Notes: a model not told the origin generated them from the sequence alone. A DNA stretch of 64,000 nt from Dechloromonas denitrificans (GCF_020510665.1 NZ_CP075187.1:2666001-2730000), one strand, 5' to 3'. Positions 35,698-46,222 are shown, counted from the first letter of the stretch. A program made the numbers and translations.

Positions 35698-36452
35698 AGC
35701 CGGACTTCGATACCGCGCGAAGCCATGTATTCCTTGGCCTGGCGCACTGTGTATTCGCCAAAGTGGAAAATCGAGGCAGCGAGGACGGCATCGGCCCGGC
35801 CCTCTGAAACGCCATCGGCCAGATGCTGCAGATTGCCGACGCCACCGGAAGCGATCACCGGAATACTGACTGCATCGGAGACGGCACGGGTCAAAGCCAG
35901 GTCGAAACCGTTTTTGGTACCGTCACGATCCATGCTGGTCAGCAGGATTTCACCCGCCCCCAGAGCCGCAACCTTTTTGGCCCATTCGATGACATCGAGA
36001 CCGGTATTGTTGCGACCGCCATGGGTAAACACATTCCACTGGCCCGGCGCAGTCTGCTTGGCATCAATCGCCACGACGATGCACTGCGAACCGACCTTGC
36101 TCGACGCATTAAAGACCAGCTCCGGGTCGTTGACCGCAGCAGTATTCATCGAAACCTTGTCGGCTCCGGCATTGAGCAGGCGACGGACATCTTCAACCTT
36201 GCGCACGCCACCGCCGACGGTCAGCGGAATGAAAACCTGTTCGGCACAGGCTTCGACGATGTGCAGAATGATGTCGCGCTGATCGGACGAAGCGGTGATG
36301 TCGAGAAAAGTGACTTCGTCGGCGCCCTGCTCGTTGTAGCGGCGGGCAATCTCGATCGGGTCACCGGCATCGCGCAGGCCGACAAAATTGGTTCCCTTGA
36401 CGACGCGGCCAGCCGTGACGTCAAGACAGGGAATGATCCGTTTAGCCAGCAT
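35694..36452 (-). CDS. hisF: Imidazole glycerol phosphate synthase, cyclase subunit
   Basis: 252-residue TIM barrel beginning [12 protein letters not shown], the invariant HisF start, with catalytic Asp in PCLDV and in [13 protein letters not shown]. It makes IGP and AICAR from PRFAR, using ammonia from HisH. It overlaps hisA by one base. Confidence 0.98.
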   Translation of the reverse strand: MLAKRIIPCLDVTAGRVVKGTNFVGLRDAGDPIEIARRYNEQGADEVTFLDITASSDQRDIILHIVEACAEQVFIPLTVGGGVRKVEDVRRLLNAGADKVSMNTAAVNDPELVFNASSKVGSQCIVVAIDAKQTAPGQWNVFTHGGRNNTGLDVIEWAKKVAALGAGEILLTSMDRDGTKNGFDLALTRAVSDAVSIPVIASGGVGNLQHLADGVSEGRADAVLAASIFHFGEYTVRQAKEYMASRGIEVRL

Positions 36453-37192
36453 CAGGCGCCCAACTCGTCAGCCAGGCTTTGCGCGGCCTTGAAGTCGAGC
36501 GAACCGTCATACACGGCACGACCGGCAATGGTGCCAACCACACCTTCGCCCTCAACGGCGCACAACGCGCGGATGTCGTCGAGGTTGGTCAGGCCGCCGG
36601 AAGCGATGACCGGAATGGTCAGGGCCTGAGCCAGACGCACGGTAGCATCGATATTGAGGCCGGTCAGCATGCCGTCACGGCCGATATCGGTGTAGATGAT
36701 CGACTCGACGCCGTAATCTTCGTATTTTTTGGCCAGATCGACGACATCATGCCCGGTCAGTTTGGACCAGCCGTCAGTCGCCACCTTGCCGTCCTTGGCA
36801 TCGAGTCCAACGATGATGTGACCGGGGAAGGCTGTACAGGCATCATGCAGGAAACCGGGGTTCTTGACCGCTGCCGTACCGATGATGACATAGGTCAAGC
36901 CACCATCCAGACAAGCTTCGATGGTGTCGAGATCGCGAATGCCACCGCCGAGCTGGACGGGAATGTCGGTACCGACTTCGGCCAGGATCGCCTTGATGGC
37001 TGCCGCGTTTTTCGGCTTGCCGGCAAAAGCACCGTTCAGGTCGACCAGATGCAGGCGTCGGGCGCCCTGGGCAACCCAGTGACGTGCCATTTCGGCGGGA
37101 CTATCGGAAAAAACAGTGGCTTGTTCCATCAGGCCCTGTTTCAGACGGACACATTGGCCGTCCTTCAGATCAATGGCGGGAATAATCAGCAT
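36452..37192 (-). CDS. hisA: ProFAR isomerase
   Basis: 246-residue TIM barrel, paralogous to HisF. The start [17 protein letters not shown] holds the catalytic Asp8, and the mirrored Asp lies in [10 protein letters not shown]. It isomerises ProFAR to PRFAR, the fourth step. It follows hisH after 35 bases. Confidence 0.98.
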   Translation of the reverse strand: MLIIPAIDLKDGQCVRLKQGLMEQATVFSDSPAEMARHWVAQGARRLHLVDLNGAFAGKPKNAAAIKAILAEVGTDIPVQLGGGIRDLDTIEACLDGGLTYVIIGTAAVKNPGFLHDACTAFPGHIIVGLDAKDGKVATDGWSKLTGHDVVDLAKKYEDYGVESIIYTDIGRDGMLTGLNIDATVRLAQALTIPVIASGGLTNLDDIRALCAVEGEGVVGTIAGRAVYDGSLDFKAAQSLADELGA

Positions 37193-37227
37193 GGGATATC
37201 AGGTGATGTGAAAGTTCGAGAAGGCGC

Positions 37228-37860
37228 TCAGGGGCGCCATTCGACAAAATTCTTCAAAAGCTGCAAGCCATCGCGGGCGCTTTTTTCAGGGTGAAATTGA
37301 ACCGCAAAGATATTATCCCGGCCCACTGCACAGGTAAAGGGGATGCCGTAGTCGCAAGTTCCCGTGGTCAGGGCCGGATCGACATGCTGCACGCAGTAGC
37401 TGTGCACAAAATAGAAGCGCGAGCGGTCGGCGATCCCGGACCATAGCGCATGCGGCGTCTGGCTGACTTCATTCCAGCCCATGTGCGGCACCTTGAGGCG
37501 AGCACCGTCGCGGTCGACCATCCGGTCGGCTGGAAAACGCTTGACCTCACCGGGGAAGATGCCGAGTCCGGCCACATCGCCCTCTTCGCTGTGTTCGAAG
37601 AGCATCTGCTCACCAACGCAAATACCGAGGAAAGGCTTGTCTTTGGCGGCTTGCAGGACAGCGCCGCGCAAGCCGCGCGCTTCGAGTTCGCGCATGCAGT
37701 CCGGCATCGCGCCCTGGCCGGGAAAGACCACGCGCTCAGCCGCAGCCACGACAGCCGGATCGGCCGTCACGATGACCGGTTTGCCGCCGGCGACGTGCTC
37801 AAGTGCTTTCGACACGGAGCGCAGATTGCCCATGCCATAGTCGATGACAACGATGCTCAC
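37228..37860 (-). CDS. hisH: Imidazole glycerol phosphate synthase, glutaminase subunit
   Basis: 210-residue class I glutamine amidotransferase. It has the nucleophile Cys in FLGICVGEQ (the family often has GxCxGMQ) and the His-Glu pair in FHPEKS. It feeds ammonia to HisF. Overlaps hisB by four bases. Confidence 0.97.
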   Translation of the reverse strand: MSIVVIDYGMGNLRSVSKALEHVAGGKPVIVTADPAVVAAAERVVFPGQGAMPDCMRELEARGLRGAVLQAAKDKPFLGICVGEQMLFEHSEEGDVAGLGIFPGEVKRFPADRMVDRDGARLKVPHMGWNEVSQTPHALWSGIADRSRFYFVHSYCVQHVDPALTTGTCDYGIPFTCAVGRDNIFAVQFHPEKSARDGLQLLKNFVEWRP

Positions 37861-38444
37861 AGCGAGCCTTTCGTCGATGGCATCAAGCCGGCCATGCGCT
37901 CATCTGGCGTGACCGCCATGCGCAGTGCCCGACCGAAGGCCTTGAAGATGGTTTCTGCCTGATGGTGCGCGTTCTTGCCGCGCAGATTGTCGATATGCAG
38001 CGTCATCCCGGCGTGATTAACCAGGCCGTGGAAAAATTCGCTGAACAGATCGACATCGAAGGTGCCGATCACGGCACGCGTGAAATCGACATGCATTTCC
38101 AGCCCGGGACGACCGGAAAGATCGATCACGACACGCGACAGCGCTTCATCGAGCGGCACATAGCTGTGGCCGTAGCGGGTCAGCCCCTTCTTGTCGCCCC
38201 AGGCCTTGGCCAGCGCCTGGCCCAGCGTGATGCCGAGATCTTCAACAGTGTGATGCGCATCGATATGCAAATCGCCGACTGCCTTGACGTCGAGATCGAT
38301 CATCCCGTGACGGGCGATCTGGTCGAGCATGTGATCGAGAAAAGGAACGCCGGTGGCAAATTTGCCCTGACCGGTGCCATCGAGATCGAGACGCACGGTA
38401 ATCTGCGTCTCCAGCGTGTTACGGGTAATTTCGGCTTGCCGCAT
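37857..38444 (-). CDS. hisB: Imidazoleglycerol-phosphate dehydratase
   Basis: 195 residues, the monofunctional type without the phosphatase domain found in enterobacteria. Manganese-binding signatures [10 protein letters not shown] and [12 protein letters not shown] are present. First gene of the hisBHAFIE-hinT-tatABC run. It is divergent from hisC, with 80 bases between. Confidence 0.98.
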   Translation of the reverse strand: MRQAEITRNTLETQITVRLDLDGTGQGKFATGVPFLDHMLDQIARHGMIDLDVKAVGDLHIDAHHTVEDLGITLGQALAKAWGDKKGLTRYGHSYVPLDEALSRVVIDLSGRPGLEMHVDFTRAVIGTFDVDLFSEFFHGLVNHAGMTLHIDNLRGKNAHHQAETIFKAFGRALRMAVTPDERMAGLMPSTKGSL

Positions 38445-38524
38445 GGGTAAAGGCTGGAAAAGGCTTTTGAATGGAGGGCCATGATACCATTTCGCCCACC
38501 TTTTAAGCCTTCCGTGAAAACCCC

Positions 38525-39595
38525 ATGAGTCGTTTCTGGAGCCAGGTCGTCCGCGACCTCACCCCCTACGTGCCGGGCGAACAGCCCAAGATCGCCAACC
38601 TGATCAAGCTGAACACCAACGAGAACCCCTATCCGCCCTCTCCACGGGCGCTGGCGGCGATCCAGGCCGAGCTCGACGGTGATGCGGCACGCCTGCGTCT
38701 TTACCCGGACCCGAACGCCGACCTGCTCAAGGCGGCCATCGCCAAGACACACGGCATCGTGCCGCAGCAAGTCTTTGTCGGCAATGGTTCCGACGAAGTC
38801 CTGGCACATGTTTTCATGGCCCTGCTCAAGCACGAGCAGGCAATTCTCTTTCCGGACATCACCTACAGCTTTTACCCGGTGTATTGCGGCCTCTACGGCA
38901 TCGAGTATCAAACCGTGGCGCTGGCCGAGAATTTCACGATCAATCCGGACGATTACCGCGGTCGACCGAACGGCGGGATCATTTTCCCCAACCCCAACGC
39001 ACCGACCGGCTGCCTGTTGGCGCTCGACGCAATTGAAGCAATGCTCAAGGCCAATCCGGATTCCGTCGTGGTGGTCGATGAAGCCTATGTCGATTTTGGC
39101 GGCGAAAGCGCCATCCCGCTGATCAATCGCTACGACAACCTGCTGGTCGTGCACACCCTCTCCAAATCACGCTCGCTGGCCGGCTTGCGCGTTGGCTTTG
39201 CGGCCGGCCATCCAGCCCTGATCGAAGCGCTGGAGCGGGTCAAGAACAGTTTCAACTCCTACCCGCTCGACCGCGTTGCCATTGTTGCTGCCGTGGCCGC
39301 GATGGAAGACCGTGCTTATTTCGAGCAATGCTGCCAGGCCGTTATTGCCACCCGGGATGCGTTGACCGCAGCACTCGGCAAACTCGGCTTCGAAGTCCTG
39401 CCCTCCGCCGCCAACTTCATTTTTGCCCGTCATCCGCAAAAAGATGCAGCAGAACTGGCCAAGGCATTGCGCGACAAGAGCATCATCGTCCGCCACTTCA
39501 AATTGCCCCGCATCGACCAATTCCTGCGCATCACCGTCGGCACGGACACCGAATGCCAGGCACTCGGTGATGCACTTCAGCAGATCATCGGCTGA
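38525..39595 (+). CDS. hisC: Histidinol-phosphate aminotransferase
   Basis: 356-residue PLP enzyme of aminotransferase fold type I. The Schiff-base Lys lies in [13 protein letters not shown], with the supporting NPNAPTG and VVDEAYVDF motifs. In related genomes hisC normally lies between hisD and hisB on the same strand; here it is reversed and divergent from hisB. The ATG is preceded by a poor Shine-Dalgarno. Confidence 0.97.
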   Translation: MSRFWSQVVRDLTPYVPGEQPKIANLIKLNTNENPYPPSPRALAAIQAELDGDAARLRLYPDPNADLLKAAIAKTHGIVPQQVFVGNGSDEVLAHVFMALLKHEQAILFPDITYSFYPVYCGLYGIEYQTVALAENFTINPDDYRGRPNGGIIFPNPNAPTGCLLALDAIEAMLKANPDSVVVVDEAYVDFGGESAIPLINRYDNLLVVHTLSKSRSLAGLRVGFAAGHPALIEALERVKNSFNSYPLDRVAIVAAVAAMEDRAYFEQCCQAVIATRDALTAALGKLGFEVLPSAANFIFARHPQKDAAELAKALRDKSIIVRHFKLPRIDQFLRITVGTDTECQALGDALQQIIG

Positions 39596-39600
39596 AATCC

Positions 39601-39813
39601 GTGAGCACCCTCTGGAAACGCCCGGACGGCAGCATTGTTGCCTGCACCGAGAAAATCAAGGTCCTGCGCGAAAACCTCGAAGAGCTCCGGCAAATGGCGC
39701 AGGACGCCTTTGAGGATGCGCTGCTGATGGAGTGCGATGAAAGCCAGATCCGCGCCGTCTTTCAGGACGTCATCGCCCAGCTGAACAACCCGTACAACCC
39801 GCCGTCCGACTGA
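39601..39813 (+). CDS. Small conserved-looking protein, unknown function
   Basis: 70 residues from a GTG, five bases after hisC, so co-transcription is likely. The N-terminal SLWKRPDGSIVACTEK-like part (here beginning MSTLWKRPDG) precedes a strongly acidic helical stretch with a predicted amphipathic helix (about 20-60). No motif of known function is seen. No Shine-Dalgarno is evident, which suggests coupling to hisC translation. Confidence 0.7.
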   Translation: MSTLWKRPDGSIVACTEKIKVLRENLEELRQMAQDAFEDALLMECDESQIRAVFQDVIAQLNNPYNPPSD

Positions 39814-39835
39814 CTTTCAACGCAGCAAACAAAGC

Positions 39836-40165
39836 TCAGGCAAATTCATCGACATTGCCGCCCAGCGCACCGCTGGCAGCCTTGGCCGTAGCCCCCTGAG
39901 ACTGACCAGCCGCTGCACCGGCGCTCGTCGTTTGGGAGGACTTGCTCTGCCCGGCGCTCTGTTGGGCAATTTTGGCCTCAAGCTGAGCGATTTGAGCCTT
40001 GATTTGCGCAACTTCCTTCGCACCTTCTTCAGTCGACGCGTTTTTCTCGGCCTGCACCAGCCGTTTCTGCAGCATCAGCAGCTGCTTTTCCAGGACCTCC
40101 AGTTGCGAGTTCCCCGTCCCTGATGCAACAGCTTGCGTGTTGCTTGCGTTAATCGCGGTGACCAT
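39836..40165 (-). CDS. FlxA-like coiled-coil protein
   Basis: 109 residues. A Ser/Ala-rich start is followed by a charged heptad region (about 18-65, LEVLEKQLLMLQKRLVQ and AQIKAQIAQLEAKIAQQ) and a low-complexity Gly/Gln/Ala tail. The pattern resembles the FlxA-like family, whose role is unclear. The ATG at 40165 is chosen as a natural start; the frame stays open 20 codons further up over a hairpin region. Confidence 0.65.
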   Translation of the reverse strand: MVTAINASNTQAVASGTGNSQLEVLEKQLLMLQKRLVQAEKNASTEEGAKEVAQIKAQIAQLEAKIAQQSAGQSKSSQTTSAGAAAGQSQGATAKAASGALGGNVDEFA

Positions 40166-40194
40166 GATTTTTTCAGCCCTTGTCGATATCCCGG

Positions 40195-40223
40195 AAAAGT
40201 CGGCTCGAAACAAACGAACCGAC
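40195..40223 (-). terminator. Intrinsic terminator after the chromate transporter genes
   Basis: Minus strand stem GTCGGTTCG/CGAGCCGAC (9 bp, one G-T pair; arms 40215-40223 and 40199-40207) with a seven-base loop and four T. It lies about 85 bases past the chromate-transport stop at 40308 and just before the FlxA-like gene. Confidence 0.6.
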
Positions 40224-40307
40224 AAACAATTCCCACACCCAGGTTATCGGCCAAAGCAGCCAAAACATCACGGCCAGGGGGTGTAAAACACTGTAAAGAC
40301 GTACGTT

Positions 40308-40829
40308 TCAAACCATGCCGAGCAAGCCCAGCCCGGCGCCAGCCGCAATAAACCAAAGTGGATGCAACTTCAGGCGAAGGTTGGCGACGACCGTCAGCAT
40401 CACCAAGCCCCAGGCAGCCCAGCCAAAACCGGCGGCCTGGGCAATCAGCGTTGCGCCGGAAAAAATCAAGCCTACCGCCAGCGGCGCCACGCCGAGGCTG
40501 ATCGCCTTTTGCCAACGCGCACCGGCAAAGCCCTCCCAGCGGTCGATCAACAAATAAATCAGAATGCTCATCGGCAGACACATGGCCAGCGTCGCGGCCA
40601 GAGCACCGGCCAGCCCGGCGATTTCCCAGCCGATCAGCGTGACAACCAGCACATTGGGCCCGGGCGCAGCCTGGGCGATGGCGTAGAGATGGGTAAAAGT
40701 TGCGTCGTCCAGCCAGTGATGATTTTCGACAACGACGCGATGCATCTCCGGCAGCAGCGCCGTTGCGCCACCGAAAGCGACACAAGACAGCAAGGCAAAC
40801 TCAAGGAAAAGCTCGATCGCGAGACTCAT
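40308..40829 (-). CDS. Chromate transporter family, C-terminal half
   Basis: 173-residue membrane protein with a CHR domain (FALLSCVAFGGATALLPEMH and APGPNVLVVTLIGW). It pairs with the gene upstream, which it overlaps by four bases. Together they make the two-gene (short-chain) form of ChrA, thought to export chromate against a gradient; related pairs may carry other anions. Confidence 0.92.
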   Translation of the reverse strand: MSLAIELFLEFALLSCVAFGGATALLPEMHRVVVENHHWLDDATFTHLYAIAQAAPGPNVLVVTLIGWEIAGLAGALAATLAMCLPMSILIYLLIDRWEGFAGARWQKAISLGVAPLAVGLIFSGATLIAQAAGFGWAAWGLVMLTVVANLRLKLHPLWFIAAGAGLGLLGMV

Positions 40830-41371
40830 TTTTGCCCCAGCTTCCAGTAAGCCAGCAGGCCGGATAGCAGCAAACCACCCAACATCACGCTCGGCATCGG
40901 CCAGCGCAGGCCGGCAATGGCTAGCGCGGTCAACGCCGTAAAAGGCAGGAAAAGCCTTTTATGTTTCAACGCCCCGCCCATCCGCCAGGCCATGGCAAAG
41001 AGCAAGCCGCAGCCGACCGCGGCAATGCCACGCAACATCGACTGGGCCAGCGGAAGACTCCCGTAGCGGTCGTACAGCATGGCCAGCAACAGGACGATGG
41101 CAAACGGCCCGGCCAGCAGCCCGAGCGGAGCAACGACCGCACCGGCCAGCCCTTGATAGCGCTTGCCAACGACCACCGCCAGGTTGATCACGTTCGGCCC
41201 CGGCAAAAACTGGCACAAGCCAAGCTGGGCATTGAACTCTTCGGCGCTCATCCAGCGGCGCTCTTCAACCAGCATGCGCCGGGCAAAAGGCAGCACCCCG
41301 CCAAAACCGGAGAGGCCGACCGATGAAAATCCCAAAAAAAGCGCCCGGAGGTCCGGGCGGCTTGGGGGCAT
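40826..41371 (-). CDS. Chromate transporter family, N-terminal half
   Basis: 181 residues if started at the ATG at 41371, with five or six membrane helices and the CHR signatures VGLSGFGGVLPFARRMLVEE and LPGPNVINLAVVVG. An alternative ATG at 41437 adds 22 residues and would overlap the end of hisD; neither has a clear Shine-Dalgarno. It lies 31 bases after hisD, so it may be transcribed with hisGD. Confidence 0.88.
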   Translation of the reverse strand: MPPSRPDLRALFLGFSSVGLSGFGGVLPFARRMLVEERRWMSAEEFNAQLGLCQFLPGPNVINLAVVVGKRYQGLAGAVVAPLGLLAGPFAIVLLLAMLYDRYGSLPLAQSMLRGIAAVGCGLLFAMAWRMGGALKHKRLFLPFTALTALAIAGLRWPMPSVMLGGLLLSGLLAYWKLGQK

Positions 41372-41402
41372 GTCAGTTGCTGCGGTCAACGGCAGAACAA
41401 GG

Positions 41403-42704
41403 TCAGTTTTCGAGCCGGAACTCGGCTGATTTGGCATGGGCCGGCAGACCTTCGCCATGCGCCAGCGTCGAGGCGATACGCCCCAGCGTTTGCGCCCCGG
41501 CTTGCGAAACCTTGATCAGGCTGGTCCGCTTCTGGAAGTCATAGACACCCAGCGGCGACGAGAAGCGCGCACTGCCGGAAGTCGGCAACACGTGATTCGG
41601 TCCGGCGCAGTAATCACCCAGCGCCTCGGAGGTGTAGTGACCGATGAAGATGGCGCCGGCATGGTGAATCTTGGCCACCCATGGATCAGGATCGGCCAGC
41701 GCCAGCTCCAGGTGCTCCGGCGCAACGCGATTGGCGATGGCTACCGCCTCTTCCATATCGCGCACCAGAATGAAAGCACCGCGATTGGTCAGCGAAGTTT
41801 CGATCACTTCACGACGCGGCATGGTCGGCAGCAGTTTTTCGATGCTGGCCTGCACCTGCTCAATGAAAGCGGCATCGGTAGAGATCAGGATCGACTGGGC
41901 CAGTTCGTCGTGTTCAGCCTGCGAGAACAGATCCATCGCCACCCAGTCCGGATTGCCCGAGCCATCCGCGACCACGAGAATTTCGGACGGGCCGGCGATC
42001 ATGTCGATGCCGACAATACCGAACACCCGACGCTTGGCGCAGGCGACGTAAGCATTGCCTGGACCAACGATCTTGTCGACTTGCGGAATTGTCCCCGTAC
42101 CGTAGGCCAGCGCACCGACCGCTTGCGCACCACCGATGGTGAACACGCGATCAACGCCGGCCAGACAGGCCGCCGCCAGCACCAGCGCATTCTTTTCGCC
42201 GCCCGGCGTCGGGACGACCATGATCAGTTCCTTGACGCCAGCCACCTTGGCCGGAATCGCGTTCATCAGCACCGACGAGGGATAAGCCGCCTTGCCACCC
42301 GGCACATAAAGGCCGACGCGGTCGAGCGGCGTAATCATCTGGCCCAGCGTGGTTCCGTCGGCTTCGGTATAGGACCAGCCTTCCAGACGCTGATTCTCGT
42401 GATAGACGCGAACGCGCTGCGCCGCAGCTTCGAGTGCTTGACGCTGCTCAGCCGGCAAGCCATCGAGTGCCGCCTGCATTTCGGTCCGGGACAATTCGAG
42501 ATCGGCCATGCCGCCGGCGGAAAGGCGATCGAAGCGGTTGCTGTACTCGACGACCGCTGCGTCACCACGCGCCTTCACATCGGCCAGAATGCCGATTACG
42601 GTACGCTCGATGCCTTCATCCTGCGCCGCCTCGAAAGCCAGCAGCGCATCCATTTTTGCCTTGAAATCGGCGTCGACCGTAGCAAGTCGTTTGATCGCGA
42701 CCAT
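41403..42704 (-). CDS. hisD: Histidinol dehydrogenase
   Basis: 433 residues. It oxidises histidinol to histidine in two NAD-dependent steps with a bound zinc. The signatures [17 protein letters not shown], the zinc-site [10 protein letters not shown] and the C-terminal [12 protein letters not shown] are all present. It follows hisG by five bases. Confidence 0.98.
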   Translation of the reverse strand: MVAIKRLATVDADFKAKMDALLAFEAAQDEGIERTVIGILADVKARGDAAVVEYSNRFDRLSAGGMADLELSRTEMQAALDGLPAEQRQALEAAAQRVRVYHENQRLEGWSYTEADGTTLGQMITPLDRVGLYVPGGKAAYPSSVLMNAIPAKVAGVKELIMVVPTPGGEKNALVLAAACLAGVDRVFTIGGAQAVGALAYGTGTIPQVDKIVGPGNAYVACAKRRVFGIVGIDMIAGPSEILVVADGSGNPDWVAMDLFSQAEHDELAQSILISTDAAFIEQVQASIEKLLPTMPRREVIETSLTNRGAFILVRDMEEAVAIANRVAPEHLELALADPDPWVAKIHHAGAIFIGHYTSEALGDYCAGPNHVLPTSGSARFSSPLGVYDFQKRTSLIKVSQAGAQTLGRIASTLAHGEGLPAHAKSAEFRLEN

Positions 42705-42709
42705 AGGAA

Positions 42710-43354
42710 TTACTTCTCCACCGCCTGTGCGAAGGCATCGATAATCGGTTGCAGGGTTTCGCGCTTGACCTTGAGCGAGGCCTGGTTGACCACCAGGCGT
42801 GACGAAATGCCCATAATGTCCTCAACCGCAACCAGCTTGTTGGCTTTCAGCGTGCCACCGGTCGACACCAGGTCGACAATCGCATCGGCCAGGCCGGCCA
42901 GCGGCGCCAGCTCCATCGAGCCGTAAAGCTTGATCAGGTCGATATGAACGCCCTTGCTGGCGAAATGTTCGCGCGCCATCTTGGTGTACTTGCTCGCCAC
43001 CTTGAGGCGAGCGCCCTGACGGACGGCATTTTCGTAGTCGAAACCTTCCGGCACGGCGACCATCATCCGGCACTTGGCGATATTCAGGTCGAGCGGGGCA
43101 TACAAGCCTTCGCCGCCATGTTCGATCAAGACATCCTTGCCGGCCACGCCGAGGTCGGCCGCGCCATACTGGACGTAGGTCGGGACATCGGTCGCCCGCA
43201 CGATGACGACGCGCACATTCGGCTTGTTCGTCTCGATGATCAGCTTGCGCGAGGTTTCCGGGTTTTCGGTCGGAACGATCCCTGCCGCAGCCAGCAGCGG
43301 CAGGGTTTCGTCAAAGATGCGGCCCTTGGAGAGGGCAATGGTGATGGTCGTCAC
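42710..43354 (-). CDS. hisG: ATP phosphoribosyltransferase, short form
   Basis: First, committed step of histidine synthesis. At 214 residues it is the short form lacking the C-terminal histidine-binding domain. Such enzymes need HisZ as a regulatory partner; no hisZ gene is in the window. The PRPP-binding loop is seen in [16 protein letters not shown]. The start is a GTG at 43354, directly bordered upstream by a large hairpin that may limit ribosome access. Confidence 0.97.
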   Translation of the reverse strand: MTTITIALSKGRIFDETLPLLAAAGIVPTENPETSRKLIIETNKPNVRVVIVRATDVPTYVQYGAADLGVAGKDVLIEHGGEGLYAPLDLNIAKCRMMVAVPEGFDYENAVRQGARLKVASKYTKMAREHFASKGVHIDLIKLYGSMELAPLAGLADAIVDLVSTGGTLKANKLVAVEDIMGISSRLVVNQASLKVKRETLQPIIDAFAQAVEK

Positions 43355-43356
43355 TG

Positions 43357-43399
43357 GGGCTCTTGCTAAAAAGGCGAAAGCGCCATTTTAGCAGAGCCC
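43357..43399 (-). terminator. Large hairpin between dctM stop and hisG start (terminator or attenuator)
   Basis: The arms 43357-43376 and 43381-43399 are complementary over 18 base pairs with one bulge and one mismatch, closed by a four-base loop. On the minus strand the GGCG/CGCC tip is followed at once by TTTTT, as in an intrinsic terminator, and the outer arm ends two bases from the hisG GTG. It may end dctPQM transcription, or fold the hisG leader and block translation, or both. Confidence 0.65.
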
Positions 43400-44679
43400 T
43401 AGAGATAGCCGAGGTGGCGCGGCAGCCAAAGTGCCAAATCAGGGACAAATGTGACCAGCATCATCGTCCCGGCCATCGCGGCAACCATCCACAGAACCCA
43501 GGGCACGGTCGACTCCATCGACACACCTGCCATCCGGCAAGTGACCATCAGATTCACGCCCAGCGGCGGATGGAACTGACCCAGCGCCATGTTCATCGTG
43601 ATGATCACGCCAAACCAGACCAGATCCCAGTTGAAATGAATGGCGATCGGAATGAGCAGCGGCAGGAAGATGAAATAGATCGAAATCGCATCGAGGAACA
43701 TCCCGGCAATCAGCAAAAGAAGCTGAATGCTGAGCAACATCGGCACTTCCGACAAACCGGTACCGAGCAAGGCGGCGGCCAGATGATCGAATGTCCCGAG
43801 CGTATTGCTCGCCCAGGCAAAAACACTGGCCAGCGCAACGACGGTCAGAATCACCGAAGAAATTTCAGCCGACTCGACCAGCACCTGGTAGACCTCTTTC
43901 CAGGTCAGCGTCCGGTAAATCACCATGCCGACCAGCAAGCCATAGAACACGGCAACCACCGCCGCCTCGGTCGGGGTGAAGAAGCCGCTGCGCATGCCGC
44001 CAAGGATGATGACCGGGGCCAGCAAGCCCCAACCGGCTTCCTTCAGGCTTTGCCAGAACGGGGGACGAGGTTCGCTTGGCGCGGCTTCGAAATCGTTCTT
44101 GACCGACAACCACCAGGCAACCAGGATCAGCGTCAAGCCGGACAAAATGCCGGGAATCATCCCCGCGGCAAACAAGGCCGGAACGGAAGCCTGCGGCACC
44201 AGCAAACTGTAGATGACGAAGGCAATCGATGGGGGGATCAGGATATCCGTCGATCCCGCGGCCGCAATCACGCCAGCGGTAAAGGAACGTGGATAACCCG
44301 CCTTGAGCATCGACGGCAGCATCACGGCACCGACAGCCGCCGAATCGGCCGGTCCGGAACCGGAAATTCCGCCAAGGATCATGGCCACCAGAATCGCCAC
44401 AATCGCCAGACTGCCACGCCGCTGACCCACCAGGGCCGATGCAAAACGGACGATGGTCGCCGCCACCCCGGCCTTCTCAAAGATCAGGCCGGCGATCACG
44501 AAAACCGGAATCGCCATCAGCGGGTATTTCGCAATGCCGGTATAAACATTGGTTGGCAAGGACATCATGCCCAAGCCCGACAGAGCGACCACCGCCGTCC
44601 CAGCCAGCCCCATGGCCACAGCCAGCGGCACGCCGGAAAGCATCAGGACGACAAAGATGCCGAAGAGTATCCAGTCCAT
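43399..44679 (-). CDS. dctM: TRAP transporter large permease (DctM/SiaM-M type)
   Basis: 426 residues, about 12 membrane helices, the transport-catalysing subunit of a Na+-driven uptake system. Family features are the GVPLAVAMG start, the SGSGPADSAAVG motif and the IPPSIAFVIYSLL helix. The second of two adjacent ATG codons (44679) is used because GGAGG lies six bases before it; the first (44682) overlaps the dctQ stop. Confidence 0.94.
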   Translation of the reverse strand: MDWILFGIFVVLMLSGVPLAVAMGLAGTAVVALSGLGMMSLPTNVYTGIAKYPLMAIPVFVIAGLIFEKAGVAATIVRFASALVGQRRGSLAIVAILVAMILGGISGSGPADSAAVGAVMLPSMLKAGYPRSFTAGVIAAAGSTDILIPPSIAFVIYSLLVPQASVPALFAAGMIPGILSGLTLILVAWWLSVKNDFEAAPSEPRPPFWQSLKEAGWGLLAPVIILGGMRSGFFTPTEAAVVAVFYGLLVGMVIYRTLTWKEVYQVLVESAEISSVILTVVALASVFAWASNTLGTFDHLAAALLGTGLSEVPMLLSIQLLLLIAGMFLDAISIYFIFLPLLIPIAIHFNWDLVWFGVIITMNMALGQFHPPLGVNLMVTCRMAGVSMESTVPWVLWMVAAMAGTMMLVTFVPDLALWLPRHLGYL

Positions 44680-45164
44680 CATTGACCTCCCCGCCGCAGC
44701 ACGGCAAGCAGGCGCAATACGATAACGACCGACAGGATCGGCAGCCAGACCGTGTAAATCCACTGCGGCACGCCGAGCGACGGAGATGTCACCTCGAAAT
44801 CAAAGTCATCCCAGGCCATGAAAACGCCATACCAGGCCAGCAAGCCAAACATGACCAACGAACAGAGTGCGGCAAAGCCCCGGACGAAGCGCTGGAACTG
44901 GGGTTTGCGGTCGACAAAGAAAGTGATCGCAATATGGTGATTGGTCGCAAAGGCATGCGAAGCACCGATCAACGTCATGACCACCATCAGCGCGACGGAT
45001 ATTTCCTCGGTAAAGGCAAAGGAAATATCCGTGAAATAGCGCACCAGCACGTTGGCCATCGTCAACAGGCATAACAACCCCATCGACGCGGCCATCAGGA
45101 AACGCTCGACCGACTCGAGCGTTAATTTGCCGCCGGAAACGGCGGCATCATTATTGTCGTTCAT
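44679..45164 (-). CDS. dctQ: TRAP transporter small permease (DctQ type)
   Basis: 161 residues, four membrane helices, with the family motif FAFTEEISVALMV and the later HIAITFFVDR. It bridges the binding protein and the large permease in the membrane. The ATG at 45164 lies seven bases after the dctP stop; the frame remains open upstream inside dctP. Confidence 0.92.
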   Translation of the reverse strand: MNDNNDAAVSGGKLTLESVERFLMAASMGLLCLLTMANVLVRYFTDISFAFTEEISVALMVVMTLIGASHAFATNHHIAITFFVDRKPQFQRFVRGFAALCSLVMFGLLAWYGVFMAWDDFDFEVTSPSLGVPQWIYTVWLPILSVVIVLRLLAVLRRGGQ

Positions 45165-45171
45165 CAGTCTC

Positions 45172-46191
45172 TCAACGCTTGGCGATAGCCGATTCAGCCT
45201 TCTTGACCAGATCGGCGCCAATGGTTTTCGACCACTTGTCGTACACCGGGCGGGTTGCCTGGACAAACGCAGCCCGCTGCTCGCTTGTCGGATGGGTCAC
45301 CGTCACACCCTGCGCCTCGATCTGCTTGAGCACCGCGTTATCGCTACCGGCGATTCCCTTGCGGGCCTTGTCGACATTCTCGCGCGCAGCCTGCAACGCA
45401 GCCTGACGCACCGCTTCACGGTCAGCGGGCGTCCAGCTTGCCCAAACCTGCTTGTTCACGACAAAAATCAGCGGATCAGCAACGTAGTGCCAAAGCGTCA
45501 AATACTTCTGTCCCACGGTCGACAAGCGTGCAGCGACAAAAACGGAAAGCGGATTTTCCTGGCCGTCGACCGCGCCGGAAGCCAGGGCCGGCTGAGCATC
45601 AGCCCAGCTCATCTGGGTTGGATTGGCACCCAGCGCTGAAAACGTTTCGTTATAGAGCGGCGAACCGACTACACGGAACTTCATCCCCTTCATATCAGCG
45701 GGAGAAGCGATCGGGCGCTTCGAGTTGGACATTTCACGGAAGCCGTTTTCGCCCCAGGCCAGCGGAACGACCTCGCGTTTTTCAAGCACGGCAAACAGAT
45801 CCTTGCCGACATCACCCTGCGTCAAGGCATCGATCGCCTTGTAGTCAGGCATCAGGAAGGGCAGCGAGAACAGGTTCAGCTCCTTGACCTGCGGCGACCA
45901 GTTGATCGTGGAGCCAATCGACATATCGATCACCCCTTGGCGTATCGCGGTGAATTCACGCGTCTGATCGCCCCCCACCAGCGAGTTGCCGGAATAAAGT
46001 TTGATATTGATGCGCCCCTGGGTTTTTTCCTTGACCAGTTCGATCCAGCGCTCACCGGCCTGCCCCCAGGTAAAAGCCGTCCCCAGCGTTGTGGAAAGGC
46101 GGTATTCGGCTCGATAACTCTGCGCCTGAGCGGCGCCGCTGAGCAGCACACACGCTGCGGCAATGGCGGTCATGAAGTTTCTGCGTTGCAT
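45172..46191 (-). CDS. dctP: TRAP transporter periplasmic binding protein (DctP family)
   Basis: 339 residues with a signal peptide (cleavage near AQAQS, residue 24). The DctP carboxylate-binding Arg lies in MKFRVVGSP, with the GMKFRV and AVDGQENPL motifs. It probably captures a C4-dicarboxylate or other organic acid. A strong AAGGAG site supports the ATG at 46191 over an upstream in-frame start. Confidence 0.94.
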   Translation of the reverse strand: MQRRNFMTAIAAACVLLSGAAQAQSYRAEYRLSTTLGTAFTWGQAGERWIELVKEKTQGRINIKLYSGNSLVGGDQTREFTAIRQGVIDMSIGSTINWSPQVKELNLFSLPFLMPDYKAIDALTQGDVGKDLFAVLEKREVVPLAWGENGFREMSNSKRPIASPADMKGMKFRVVGSPLYNETFSALGANPTQMSWADAQPALASGAVDGQENPLSVFVAARLSTVGQKYLTLWHYVADPLIFVVNKQVWASWTPADREAVRQAALQAARENVDKARKGIAGSDNAVLKQIEAQGVTVTHPTSEQRAAFVQATRPVYDKWSKTIGADLVKKAESAIAKR

Positions 46192-46222
46192 TGTTGTCTC
46201 CTTGCTGTGGGGTGAAGCAAGG

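Noticed and set aside
43363..44685. A 440-codon open frame antisense to dctM
   Set aside because: The product is low-complexity (Arg, His, Gln) and dctM on the other strand is a clear family member.
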